Below, piece by piece: positions 27,641 through 35,226 of a DNA stretch of 64,000 bases. Within the stretch, counting starts at the first letter, position 1; every line of letters begins with the position of its first letter. The translations under genes were made by a program, and so were the position numbers. Origin of the DNA: JAMCRM01 sp035561075 (GTDB lineage Bacteria > Acidobacteriota > Terriglobia > Bryobacterales > Bryobacteraceae); contig DATMYF010000151.1 in assembly GCA_035561075.1 (NCBI GenBank), forward strand, positions 1 to 64,000, in the 5' to 3' direction. Below the pieces are notes generated by a model. The model ran no database searches. It worked only from the letters and a program-made list of their open reading frames with translations, and was not told where the DNA came from.

Positions 27641-27792
27641 CAGTCTTCCATTTTTGTGTAGTTGGTCAGCTCGGCGGAGCGCACGCCGTAGAATTTCATG
27701 ATGTGACGGCAGATTTCACCGGCGAGGCGCTCCAGCTTCTCGTCTTCCTCGTGCTCCAACTCGACCTTCAGGAACAGGTTCGTACGGCTCAT
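27640..27792 (-). CDS. Small acidic/helical protein, 50 aa
   Basis: A 50-residue protein, MSRTNLFLKVELEHEEDEKL then ERLAGEICRHIMKFYGVRSAELTNYTKMED, mostly amphipathic and acidic. I do not recognise a family. The frame continues upstream as a shadow of the divergent gene; the ATG at 27790-27792 is the sensible start, with AGGG 4 nt ahead. It is 18 nt from the opposing start of the cysteine-cluster gene and overlaps the 49-aa gene by TGATG. Opposite charge of the two small proteins raises the possibility that they bind each other (inference). Confidence 0.72.
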   Translation of the reverse strand: MSRTNLFLKVELEHEEDEKLERLAGEICRHIMKFYGVRSAELTNYTKMED

Positions 27793-27798
27793 ATACCC

Positions 27799-27804
27799 TA
27801 TACT
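27799..27804 (+). promoter_or_regulatory. -10 hexamer TATACT, leaderless arrangement
   Basis: TATACT ends 6 nt before the ATG at 27811, so a normal start site (+7) falls on the A of the ATG. On the opposite strand TAGTAT lies at the matching distance from the 27792 start. The whole divergent spacer is 18 nt. Confidence 0.55.
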
Positions 27805-27810
27805 AAAAGA

Positions 27811-28446
27811 ATGGCTTGCGCCATTTGCGAAGTCCGGCGGCCGCGCCGAACCTGTCCCGGTGTCGGTGGCGACATTTGCACCATCTGCTGCGGCACCGAA
27901 CGTGAAATGAGCGTGGAATGCCCGTTTGACTGCATGTACTTGCAGGAAGCGCGACTGCGCGAGAAGCCCGCTCAACCGGAAACCGGCGAGATTCCCAACC
28001 AGGACATCCGCATCACGGAAGATTTTCTGCGCGAAAACGAGCCGCTGCTGGTATACCTGACCGAGGGTTTGCTGCGCGCGTCGCTCGAGGTGCCCGGGAT
28101 TATCGATTACGACGTCAGGGAGGCACTCAATGCCCTGATCCGCACTTACCGGACGCTCGAAAGCGGCGTGGTATATGAGACCCGGCCGGCCAACCCCCTC
28201 GCCAACCATCTTTGTAACGGCGTTCAGCAGACCGTGTCGGAGTTCCGCACTCGCGAACGTGAGCAGACAGGAATGACCCGGACGCGCGATACCGACGTGC
28301 TCGGGATGCTTGCCTTCCTGCAGCGCCTGGAGTACGACCGCAACAACGGCCGGCGGCGCGGGCGTGCGTTTCTCGACTTTTTGCGATCCCAGTTCGGCGC
28401 TGCCCCGGCCGCGGCTGAGCCCGGCCCCTCCCTGATCGTGCCTTGA
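27811..28446 (+). CDS. Cysteine-cluster (predicted zinc-binding) protein, 211 aa
   Basis: The N-terminal 41 residues hold eight cysteines (3, 6, 15, 23, 26, 27, 37, 41) in the pattern CxxC-x8-C-x7-CxxCC-x9-CxxxC. The core ICTICCGTERE.SVECPFDCMYL resembles a zinc-binding N-terminal module seen in uncharacterised bacterial proteins. The remaining 170 residues are alpha-helical and charged, with no membrane segment. I cannot assign a function. The long frame opening at 27376 is an artefact; ATG 27811 is preceded by an ideal -10 hexamer, giving a leaderless message. It is divergent from the two small-protein genes. Confidence 0.8.
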   Translation: MACAICEVRRPRRTCPGVGGDICTICCGTEREMSVECPFDCMYLQEARLREKPAQPETGEIPNQDIRITEDFLRENEPLLVYLTEGLLRASLEVPGIIDYDVREALNALIRTYRTLESGVVYETRPANPLANHLCNGVQQTVSEFRTREREQTGMTRTRDTDVLGMLAFLQRLEYDRNNGRRRGRAFLDFLRSQFGAAPAAAEPGPSLIVP

Positions 28447-28516
28447 CGACGCGGGACACTCGCTCCAACCCGGGTTTTGTGCTATAAGTGGTTCACATTT
28501 TCGGGAGGGATGCGAA

Positions 28517-28945
28517 ATGTCCCGGGTGAAAGATCTTATTCAGAATCGTGTGATGTGCGCCGTTGAGGAGGGCCAGACCGTGGCCGAAGTCCTGCGGCAC
28601 ATGGCCGAAATCAATGTGGGCGCCATTATGGTGCTGCGCGACGGCGAGTTGAGAGGGGTGTTCAGCGAGCGGGACCTGATGGTCCGGGTGGTGCTCGCCG
28701 GTCTCGACCCCTCGGCAACGCCCGTCGAGCAGGTAATGAGCACCAACCTCGCCACCGTGACCGAGGAGGCCACCCCCGACGAGGCGATGGAACGGATGCG
28801 GGGGCATTGCTGCCGACATCTGCCCGTGGTGCGGGGGGCGCAGGTGGTCGGGTTTCTCTCCATGCGGGACCTGATGAACTACCAACTGGAGCGCCAGACC
28901 GAAGAACTGCACCAGATGACGGCGTACATCCACGGCACCGTGTGA
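28517..28945 (+). CDS. CBS-pair domain protein
   Basis: 142 residues made of two CBS motifs (about 8-62 and 73-127), a regulatory module that binds adenine nucleotides. Visible signatures are NRVMCAVEEGQTVAEVLRHMAEINVGAIMVLRDGELRGVFSERDLMVRV and ATVTEEATPDEAMERMRGHCCRHLPVV...GFLSMRDLMNYQLE. There is no fused enzyme domain. A TATAAG hexamer at 28484-28489 and a GGGAGGG ribosome site precede the ATG. The last codons overlap the cbiX start (GTGA). Confidence 0.93.
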   Translation: MSRVKDLIQNRVMCAVEEGQTVAEVLRHMAEINVGAIMVLRDGELRGVFSERDLMVRVVLAGLDPSATPVEQVMSTNLATVTEEATPDEAMERMRGHCCRHLPVVRGAQVVGFLSMRDLMNYQLERQTEELHQMTAYIHGTV

Positions 28946-29319
28946 GTACCGGGATCATCATCTTCGCGCACGGCTCGCCCGTCGAGTCCGCCAATGACGC
29001 CGTGCGGGAGGTCGCCAGGGAAGCCGCCCGGGCGGGCCCGTTCGATGTGGCAGATGTGGCGTTCCTGGATCCCTACCGTCCGGCGCTCAAGGAGACGGTG
29101 GCGCGGATGGAGGTCGCCGGGGTGTCCCGAATCCTGGTAGTCCCGTACTTTCTGACGATGGGCCTGCACCTGCAGCGTGACCTGCCGCGAATCGTGGAGG
29201 ATGCGGCCCGCGTCCACCCTGGTCTCGACATTCGCGTGACGCCTCCGCTTGACGGGCACCCGGCGCTGTCCGAAATCGTGCTCGACAGGGCGCGCGCCGC
29301 GCTGGGGGAATGGCCGTAG
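28942..29319 (+). CDS. cbiX: Sirohydrochlorin chelatase, small CbiX/SirB type
   Basis: 125-residue single-domain chelatase (class II), the short form also called CbiXS. It inserts cobalt, iron or nickel into sirohydrochlorin-type rings. The metal-site His is in IIIFAHGSP (His10); VVPYFLTMGLHLQRDLP carries the second conserved histidine. The start is GTG at 28942, which overlaps the CBS stop (GTGA). The frame is open upstream to 28807, but that part is shadow. It overlaps the next flavoprotein gene by 10 nt, so CBS, CbiX and FNR-like genes form one tightly packed operon. Confidence 0.85.
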   Translation: MSTGIIIFAHGSPVESANDAVREVAREAARAGPFDVADVAFLDPYRPALKETVARMEVAGVSRILVVPYFLTMGLHLQRDLPRIVEDAARVHPGLDIRVTPPLDGHPALSEIVLDRARAALGEWP

Positions 29320-30017
29320 CCGGGGAGTTCGCCGCCACACTTCTGGAATCGCGAGAGATCGCGCCGGAGGTTAGGCATCTGGTTCTTGAGACACAGGGGG
29401 AGGCGCGCCTGAGTTTCGCCCCGGGTCAGTTCCTCATGCTCTTCGCCCCGCTCGGCGGCGTGATCGTCAAACGCCCCTACTCAATCGCCTCCCCGCCGGA
29501 CGGCAACCGCTTCGCCCTGTGTCTGAACCGTGTTCGGGAGGGTGTCTTCTCCCCGTATCTGTTCGACTTGCGTCCCGGTGACACGGTGCGCCTCAAGGGC
29601 CCGTACGGCGCGTTCCGCTGGCGCGAACCGCCCTCAGACTCCGTGTTGGTGGCCACCGGCACCGGGATTGCGCCTTTCCGGTCGATGCTGCACGCGCGGG
29701 TGCCGGAGGATCCGGACCGCTGCTATACCCTGGTGTTCGGGGTGCGGCACGAGTACGGCATTCTCTATCGTGAGGAATTCGAGGAGATGGCCGCCCGTTT
29801 CTCGAACTTCCGCTTTTTGCCCACCCTCACCCGCCCGGAACCGGGCTGGACAGGGCGCACCGGCCGGGTGCAGCGTCATGTACTCGAATGCGTGGGAGAC
29901 CGGCGCGACCTGGATGTCTATATCTGCGGCTTGTGGGAAATGGTGCGCGACGTCCGGGACAAGCTGGTGGGCGTGGGGGTAGAACGCAGCCGGATCCACT
30001 ACGAACGGTACGACTAG
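29310..30017 (+). CDS. FAD-binding oxidoreductase of the ferredoxin-NADP reductase family
   Basis: 235 residues with the FNR fold. The FAD motif RPYSIAS is at 55-61, GPYGAF near 97, and the NAD(P) motif ATGTGIAP at 115-122; VYICGLWEMV near the end is the CG motif. There is no 2Fe-2S ferredoxin domain and no C-terminal cysteine cluster, so it must pass electrons to a separate partner. It could serve as a ferredoxin/flavodoxin reductase; dihydroorotate dehydrogenase subunit PyrK is less likely because the Cys cluster is missing. The stop overlaps the modA stop in CTAG (30014-30017). Confidence 0.88.
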   Translation: MAVAGEFAATLLESREIAPEVRHLVLETQGEARLSFAPGQFLMLFAPLGGVIVKRPYSIASPPDGNRFALCLNRVREGVFSPYLFDLRPGDTVRLKGPYGAFRWREPPSDSVLVATGTGIAPFRSMLHARVPEDPDRCYTLVFGVRHEYGILYREEFEEMAARFSNFRFLPTLTRPEPGWTGRTGRVQRHVLECVGDRRDLDVYICGLWEMVRDVRDKLVGVGVERSRIHYERYD

Positions 30018-30790
30018 TCGAACCCGAAGCGGCGAAGCACCTTACGGCCTTCCGGGCCGGCGAGGAATTGCAGGAAGGCCGCAGCCGCCTGGGGATTACG
30101 TGTGTCCTGTACCACCGCTCCCATCTGGCGGATGGGGGTATGGGAATCGGCAGGAAGCAAAATACCGCCCTTGTCGAAGACCAGGGACCAGGCGGTGATC
30201 ACCGCGTCGGCATTGCCCGTCTCCGCAAACTGGAGCGCCTGCCGGACGTTTTCGCCGTAAACGACCTTGCCCGCCAAGCCGTCCCATAAGCCCTTTCTTC
30301 TTAGAAGTTCCTGAGCGGCTGCTCCGTAAGGCGCATGGGCGGGGTTGGCGATCGCAAGGTGCAAGAGCTTCGGGTTGGTCAGGTCCGCCAAGCTACGGAA
30401 TTTACCTGAGCGGGACCAAAGGGCCAAGCGCCCTTGCGCGTAAACCCTGGCGGAGCCCGGCTGAATTCGGCCGGCGACCGTAAGGTTCTCCACAAACTGT
30501 TGATTTGCCGAGAGAAATACGTCGAAAGGGGCGCCCTGTTCGATCTGTCTGGCAAGCATCCCGCTGCCGCCGAAGGTGAAGTGTACCTGACGACCCGTGG
30601 CTTTGGCAAAGGATTCGCTCAGAGAGGGCTGGGTGCGTGCGAGGTCCGCAGCCGCGGCTACGAGAACGGATGCAGGCTGCTGTGCGCGGGCGGGAGCGAG
30701 GAAGATCGCGATGCAGGGCACAGCAAGCCTTGACAACAACACACTAAAGTTTAATAATGGGATCGTAATAAAGCGTGCGGTGCCAGGCAT
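30014..30790 (-). CDS. modA: Molybdate-type periplasmic substrate-binding protein
   Basis: 258-residue ABC binding protein. After a signal peptide ending in LAPARAQQ, the family pattern VAAAADLARTQPSLSESFAKATGRQVHFTFGGSGMLARQIEQGAPFDVFLSANQQFVENL is clear, as is AIANPAHAPYGAAAQE. The frame opens at 30847, but the ATG at 30788-30790 leaves room for the dnaK promoter and gives a normal signal peptide. No modB or modC lies beside it, so the permease must be encoded elsewhere. The nearby moaA (37479) fits a need for molybdenum. Stop codons of this gene and the FNR-like gene coincide on the palindrome CTAG. Confidence 0.87.
   Translation of the reverse strand: MPGTARFITIPLLNFSVLLSRLAVPCIAIFLAPARAQQPASVLVAAAADLARTQPSLSESFAKATGRQVHFTFGGSGMLARQIEQGAPFDVFLSANQQFVENLTVAGRIQPGSARVYAQGRLALWSRSGKFRSLADLTNPKLLHLAIANPAHAPYGAAAQELLRRKGLWDGLAGKVVYGENVRQALQFAETGNADAVITAWSLVFDKGGILLPADSHTPIRQMGAVVQDTRNPQAAAAFLQFLAGPEGRKVLRRFGFD
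30729..30749. promoter_or_regulatory. HspR-type HAIR operator candidate at the dnaK promoter
   Basis: CTTGACA-N7-ACTAAAG at 30729-30749 matches the HAIR consensus CTTGAGT-N7-ACTCAAG at 11 of 14 positions with exactly the right spacing. It overlaps the -35 box, and hspR is the third gene of the dnaK operon. Confidence 0.65.
30730..30758 (+). promoter_or_regulatory. dnaK promoter, housekeeping sigma type
   Basis: TTGACA (30730-30735), 17-nt spacer, AATAAT (30753-30758). The -35 is a perfect consensus and the -10 matches 5 of 6. The predicted start near 30765 gives a leader of about 86 nt with the ribosome site AGGAGG at 30834-30839. Confidence 0.7.
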
Positions 30791-30791
30791 G

Positions 30792-30815
30792 GTGCAAAAC
30801 CTCGGGTTCCTGCAC
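30792..30815 (+). promoter_or_regulatory. Hairpin in the dnaK leader
   Basis: GTGCA (30792-30796) pairs with TGCAC (30811-30815), and inside it AACC pairs with GGTT around a TCG loop. It lies in the predicted 5' untranslated region, 18 nt before the Shine-Dalgarno sequence. Function is unknown. Confidence 0.4.
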
Positions 30816-30850
30816 GGTACGGCATAGTTACGCAGGAGGTTTTTCAAGCT

Positions 30851-32761
30851 ATGGGCAAAATTATCGGAATCGACCTGGGCACCACCAACTCGGTTGTGTC
30901 CGTCATGGAGGCCGGGCAGCCGACCGTTATCGCCAACCAGGAAGGCAGCCGCACGACGCCTTCGGTGGTGGCTTTCACCAAGAGCGGCGAACGCCTGGTG
31001 GGCCAGGTCGCCAAGCGGCAGGCCATTACAAACTCAGAGAATACCATCTTCTCGATCAAGCGCTTCATGGGCAGGCGCTCGGATGAAGTCTCCGAGGAGA
31101 TGAAGATGGTCCCCTACAAGGTGGTGAGTGGGGAAGGCGGGGACGCTCGCATCGAGGTGATGGGGAAGCGCTATTCGCCCCCGGAGATCTCGGCGATGAT
31201 TCTCGGCAAGCTGAAGGAAGCGGCCGAAGCATATCTTGGCGAGAAGGTCTCGGAGGCAGTGATCACCGTCCCGGCCTACTTCAACGATTCGCAGCGCCAG
31301 GCGACCAAGGATGCCGGCCGGATCGCCGGCCTGGACGTCAAGCGCATCATCAACGAGCCCACGGCGGCGGCGCTGGCGTATGGCCTCGATAAGAAGAAGA
31401 ACGAAACCATCGCGGTCTACGATTTCGGCGGCGGGACGTTCGACATCTCGATCCTGGAGGTCGGGGAAGGTGTCGTCGAAGTGAAATCGACGAACGGCGA
31501 CACCCACTTGGGCGGCGACAACATTGACCAGCGGGTGATGGAGTGGATCGTCTCCGAGTTCAAGAAGGAACAGGGGATCGAACTCTCGAAGGACCAGATG
31601 GCGTTGCAGCGCCTGAAGGAAGCCGCCGAGAAGGCCAAGATCGAGCTCTCGACGCTGCTCGAAACGGAGATCAATCTCCCGTTCATCACGGCTGACGCCA
31701 CCGGTCCGAAGCACCTGCAATTGAAGCTGACGCGGGCGCGCTTCGAGCAGATGGTGGAAGACATCATCCAGCGCTGCACGGGTCCCTGCAAGCAGGCCAT
31801 ATCGGACGCGGGCGTGACGCCGCAGCAGATCGACGAAGTGGTCCTGGTAGGTGGGCAGACGCGCATGCCCAGGATCCAGCAGCTTGTGCGGGACCTCTTC
31901 GGCAAGGAGCCGCACAGGGGCGTGAACCCGGACGAAGTGGTGGCCATCGGTGCGGCGGTGCAGGGCGGCGTTCTGGGCGGCGAAGTGAAGGATGTGCTGC
32001 TGCTCGACGTGACCCCGCTGTCGCTGGGGATCGAGACCCTGGGCGGCGTTTTCACCAAGCTGATTGAGCGCAACACGACGATCCCGACGCGCAAGAGCGA
32101 GGTGTTCTCGACGGCGGCGGACAACCAGCCCTCGGTCGAGATCAAGGTCTACCAGGGCGAGCGGCCCATCGCCGGTCACAACCGGCTGCTGGGCGTGTTC
32201 CAACTCGGCAATATCCCGCCGGCCCCGCGCGGACTGCCGCAGATCGAGGTCACCTTCGACATCGACGCCAACGGCATCCTCAATGTGACCGCCAAGGACC
32301 GGGCCACGCAGAACGAACAGAAGATCACCATCACCTCCTCCTCCGGGCTCTCGAAGGACGAAGTGGAGAAGATGGCCAGGGACGCCGAGGCGCATTCGGC
32401 CGAAGATCGCCGGCAGCGTGACATGGTGGAAGCTCGCAACCGCGCCGACGCCATGGTCTACAACGTCGAGAAGACCCTGAAGGAGCATCGCGACAAGGTG
32501 AGCGAGGCCGATGCGACGAATATCGAAACGGCCCTCGAAGAGACCAAGAAGGCGATGCAGCAGAACGAAGTGGAGCCGCTCAATGCGGCGATCGACAAGC
32601 TGACCAGCGCCAGCCACAAACTGGCCGAGGCGATGTACCGAACCTCGTCCCAGCAGGCCGCGCAGGGCGCCCCCGACGGAGCCAAGCCGGAAGAAAAGAA
32701 GCCCGGCGGCGACAATGTGGTGGATGCAGAGTTTGTGGATGTCGATGACAAGAGTAAGTAG
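30851..32761 (+). CDS. dnaK: Molecular chaperone DnaK (Hsp70)
   Basis: 636-residue cytoplasmic chaperone. The nucleotide-binding domain has IGIDLGTTNS at 5-14, VITVPAYFNDSQRQATKDAG near 140 and the linker DVLLLDVTPLSLGIET near 385. The peptide-binding domain (NTTIPTRKSEVFSTA) and helical lid follow, ending in NVVDAEFVDVDDK, close to the usual DnaK tail. The GrpE and second DnaJ partners lie at 39225-40921. Transcription should start from the TTGACA promoter, probably under HspR control. Confidence 0.98.
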   Translation: MGKIIGIDLGTTNSVVSVMEAGQPTVIANQEGSRTTPSVVAFTKSGERLVGQVAKRQAITNSENTIFSIKRFMGRRSDEVSEEMKMVPYKVVSGEGGDARIEVMGKRYSPPEISAMILGKLKEAAEAYLGEKVSEAVITVPAYFNDSQRQATKDAGRIAGLDVKRIINEPTAAALAYGLDKKKNETIAVYDFGGGTFDISILEVGEGVVEVKSTNGDTHLGGDNIDQRVMEWIVSEFKKEQGIELSKDQMALQRLKEAAEKAKIELSTLLETEINLPFITADATGPKHLQLKLTRARFEQMVEDIIQRCTGPCKQAISDAGVTPQQIDEVVLVGGQTRMPRIQQLVRDLFGKEPHRGVNPDEVVAIGAAVQGGVLGGEVKDVLLLDVTPLSLGIETLGGVFTKLIERNTTIPTRKSEVFSTAADNQPSVEIKVYQGERPIAGHNRLLGVFQLGNIPPAPRGLPQIEVTFDIDANGILNVTAKDRATQNEQKITITSSSGLSKDEVEKMARDAEAHSAEDRRQRDMVEARNRADAMVYNVEKTLKEHRDKVSEADATNIETALEETKKAMQQNEVEPLNAAIDKLTSASHKLAEAMYRTSSQQAAQGAPDGAKPEEKKPGGDNVVDAEFVDVDDKSK

Positions 32762-32768
32762 GTAAGCA

Positions 32769-32800
32769 GGGGATAGGGATTCGGGAATAGGGGTTAGGGG
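32769..32800 (+). other. G-tract run between dnaK and dnaJ, possible G-quadruplex
   Basis: Five consecutive runs of 3-4 guanines separated by 3-4 nt loops (GGGG ATA GGG ATTC GGG AATA GGGG TTA GGGG) on the sense strand, 8 nt after the dnaK stop. The 111-nt gap 32762-32872 has no other recognisable element. Confidence 0.55.
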
Positions 32801-32872
32801 TTTTGCCAGTCCCGCGCACGACGGCAAAGCCTCAGCCCTGGTCCCCGGGCCCCTGCCCCCCGTCTCCAAGCC

Positions 32873-34072
32873 ATGTCTCCGAAACACGAGTATTACGAGA
32901 CCCTAGGGGTCCAGCGCGGCGCCAGCGCCGACGATGTCCGGAAAGCGTACCGGAAGCTTGCGCGCAAGTACCATCCCGACCTGAACCCCGGCGATAAGGC
33001 TGCCGAGGAGCGCTTCAAAAATGTGCAGGAAGCGTATGAGATCCTAAGCGATCCGAAGAAGCGCCAGATGTATGATCAGGTTGGCTTCTACTCGGACAAC
33101 GGTATGCCGGGAGGGGGCGGCGAACCGCAAGGTCAGCCCGGAATGGATTTCGGAGGCTTCGATTTCTCGGAGTTCTTCGGGGGTGCGGGCGGACCAGCGG
33201 GAGGCGGTGCGGGAACGGGTGGGCGCCGACAGGCGCGCGGCGGTGCGCAACAGGGCGCGGGCGGCGGCCGGTTCAGTGACATCTTTTCGCAGTTCTTCGG
33301 CCGCGGCGGCCAGGAACAGCAGACCGCCGAGAAGGGCACGGACCTCGAATACGGGCTGAATATCGATTTTTGGCAGGCTATCCGGGGCACCCAGCCGCGC
33401 ATCAGCATCACCCGGTACGATGTTTGCGGAACTTGCAACGGCAGCGGCGCGGCCGGCGGCCAGACCACCAGTTGTCCGCAGTGCAACGGCACCGGCACGG
33501 TGAGCCAGATGGCCGGCGCGATGCGCTTCAACCTGAGCTGCCCGCGGTGCAACGGAACGGGAAAGCTGCGGAATACCTGCCCGACCTGCGGGGGGGAAGG
33601 CCGGGTGGCGCGCACGGAGACGGTGGAAGTGCGGATCCCCCCGGGGGCCCGCACCGGCAGCCGGCTGCGGGTGCCGGGCAAAGGTAACGCCGGAAGCATG
33701 GGGGCGCCTCCGGGCGACCTCTACATCACCACTCATGTGGAGCCGCACCCGTTCTTCCATCGGGAAGGTGACGACATCGAGATCAAGGTGCCGGTTTCGG
33801 TGTGGGAAGCGGCGTTGGGCGCCAAGATCGAAGTGCCCACGATTGAAGGCCGCGCGCTGCTCAAGATTCCGCAGGGCACGCAGAACGGCCAGCGCTTCCG
33901 GATGCGCGAGAAGGGCGTCTTCAACGCACGGCTCAACAAGCACGGAGACCAGATCGTCGAGGCCGTTGTGCAGGCACCCAAGGCCCAGGACGAGCGCACC
34001 CGCGAACTGTTGCGGGAGCTGGCCAAGATGCATCCCGAGGATCCGCGCGCGGAGCTCTGGGCGGAAATGTAG
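32873..34072 (+). CDS. dnaJ: DnaJ co-chaperone (class A), dnaK-linked copy
   Basis: 399 residues. The J domain (1-68) carries the HPD motif in RKYHPDLNPGD, then a Gly-rich linker with extra Gln (about 75-150). Four CxxCxGxG zinc motifs follow: CGTCNGSG, CPQCNGTG, CPRCNGTG and CPTCGGEG. The C-terminal peptide-binding domain completes the class A layout. It stimulates DnaK ATPase and delivers clients. The linker is longer and more low-complexity than in the second copy (39225-40349). It is followed by hspR in the same operon, as in actinobacterial dnaK operons. Confidence 0.94.
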   Translation: MSPKHEYYETLGVQRGASADDVRKAYRKLARKYHPDLNPGDKAAEERFKNVQEAYEILSDPKKRQMYDQVGFYSDNGMPGGGGEPQGQPGMDFGGFDFSEFFGGAGGPAGGGAGTGGRRQARGGAQQGAGGGRFSDIFSQFFGRGGQEQQTAEKGTDLEYGLNIDFWQAIRGTQPRISITRYDVCGTCNGSGAAGGQTTSCPQCNGTGTVSQMAGAMRFNLSCPRCNGTGKLRNTCPTCGGEGRVARTETVEVRIPPGARTGSRLRVPGKGNAGSMGAPPGDLYITTHVEPHPFFHREGDDIEIKVPVSVWEAALGAKIEVPTIEGRALLKIPQGTQNGQRFRMREKGVFNARLNKHGDQIVEAVVQAPKAQDERTRELLRELAKMHPEDPRAELWAEM

Positions 34073-34090
34073 TAGCGGACGGGTGGTTTT

Positions 34091-34492
34091 ATGGCGAGGA
34101 AATCCAAAGCGGCGTACATGATCTCGGCGGTGGCGGAGCAGTATGCCATCCACCCGCAGACGCTTCGGCTTTACGAGCGCGAGGGGCTGCTGGCGCCGTC
34201 GCGCAGCGAAGGCAACACGCGGCTCTATACCGATGAGGACCTGGAGCGCCTGGAGGTGATCCTGCACCTCACGCGCGACCTGGGGGTGAACCTGGCGGGT
34301 GTTGAGATCATCCTGAACATGCGCGCCAAGATGGAAGCCATGCAGGGGCAGATCGAGGAGTTCATCTCCACGCTCAACCGCGAGCTGGCTTCGCGCGGAA
34401 AGCCACATGAACCCTCCGCGAGGGAGCACTCCCTGGTCCCCGTCGTGAACTGCTCGAGGCCCTCCGGCACCGGAAGAAAGAATAACCGGTAG
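34091..34492 (+). CDS. hspR: MerR-family heat-shock repressor HspR
   Basis: 133 residues. An N-terminal MerR winged HTH is visible as YMISAVAEQYAIHPQTLRLYEREGLLAPSRSEGNTRLYTDEDLERL, which is the HspR-type sequence, followed by a dimerisation helix. HspR in other bacteria represses the dnaK operon by binding HAIR repeats with DnaK as co-repressor. The operon order dnaK-dnaJ-hspR and a HAIR-like site at 30729-30749 fit this directly. It starts 18 nt after dnaJ and ends 2 nt before the stop of the opposing beta-barrel gene. Confidence 0.92.
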   Translation: MARKSKAAYMISAVAEQYAIHPQTLRLYEREGLLAPSRSEGNTRLYTDEDLERLEVILHLTRDLGVNLAGVEIILNMRAKMEAMQGQIEEFISTLNRELASRGKPHEPSAREHSLVPVVNCSRPSGTGRKNNR

Positions 34493-34494
34493 CC

Positions 34495-35133
34495 TCACCA
34501 CTGCAGCCCGAATGTCACGGGAAGATACGTGGTGGCCACCCCGGGAGTGAACATGTGGTGATAGCGGGCCTCGCCATATAACTTCATCCCGGTATGCCCC
34601 AGCCGCACGGTAATTCCTCCCCCGATGTTCAAGCCGCCGCGCGTGGTTGAATAACTGGCCAGGATCTGGTTGGCAGGCACGGCCGCCGGGTAGACGATGC
34701 CCCACCACGGATCGAAGACTGTGATCGTGGTTACGGTGGGCTGCGTGAACTCGACCGTCCTGCGATACACGCCGCCGCCGCCGATCAGGTAAAAATCGAG
34801 GATGCCGTCCGGATTGAAGTTGACCCGCGGATTGGCCGTGATGGACCAGACGCGGGTGTTTCCATCCGGCATAGACAAGGCCGTGAGTGCCGCCCGGCTG
34901 AGATCCAGCTCGTTGTAATTGAATTCGCCTACCAGCGAGAGATTGCGGGTGAACCGTGGACCGGCGCCCGCCGAAAAGTTCCAGCCGCGGTCAAGACGCG
35001 ACTCGATGCCGCGCACGGGATTGGTGAACCCCCCTCCTACATTGACGGTCCAGCGCGGCTCTTGCGCTGCCGCGCGCTGCGCGAGCAGTACGCTCATGGA
35101 CATGAGTACGAAGTGGATGGCTTTCGTTTTCAT
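34495..35133 (-). CDS. Outer membrane beta-barrel protein
   Basis: 212 residues. The start is the ATG at 35131-35133, giving a signal peptide (MKTKAIHFVLMSMSVLLAQRAAAQ). The frame stays open to 36234 across the DUF1080 gene, which is shadow. The mature part has alternating strands with Gly and aromatic residues (WTVNVGGGFTNPV, NFSAGAGPRF, LSLVGEFNYNELDL, LNIGGGITVRLG, MKLYGEARYHHMF) and a terminal aromatic (FGLQW), which is the outer membrane insertion signal. This is the OmpA-like small barrel pattern. Role unknown. Confidence 0.82.
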   Translation of the reverse strand: MKTKAIHFVLMSMSVLLAQRAAAQEPRWTVNVGGGFTNPVRGIESRLDRGWNFSAGAGPRFTRNLSLVGEFNYNELDLSRAALTALSMPDGNTRVWSITANPRVNFNPDGILDFYLIGGGGVYRRTVEFTQPTVTTITVFDPWWGIVYPAAVPANQILASYSTTRGGLNIGGGITVRLGHTGMKLYGEARYHHMFTPGVATTYLPVTFGLQW

Positions 35134-35226
35134 CGAGACTCCTTCAACACTGCCCCCCGCCGCAAATGCATTACCAGGGTAGAAGGTGTCACAATCTGAT
35201 ACCCTGTCAGTCTCGAAGGACCATTC

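Noticed and set aside
31034..32887. Long 617-codon open frame opposite dnaK
   Set aside because: Antisense shadow of a GC-rich conserved gene; no family motifs and His/Arg/Asp-rich composition.
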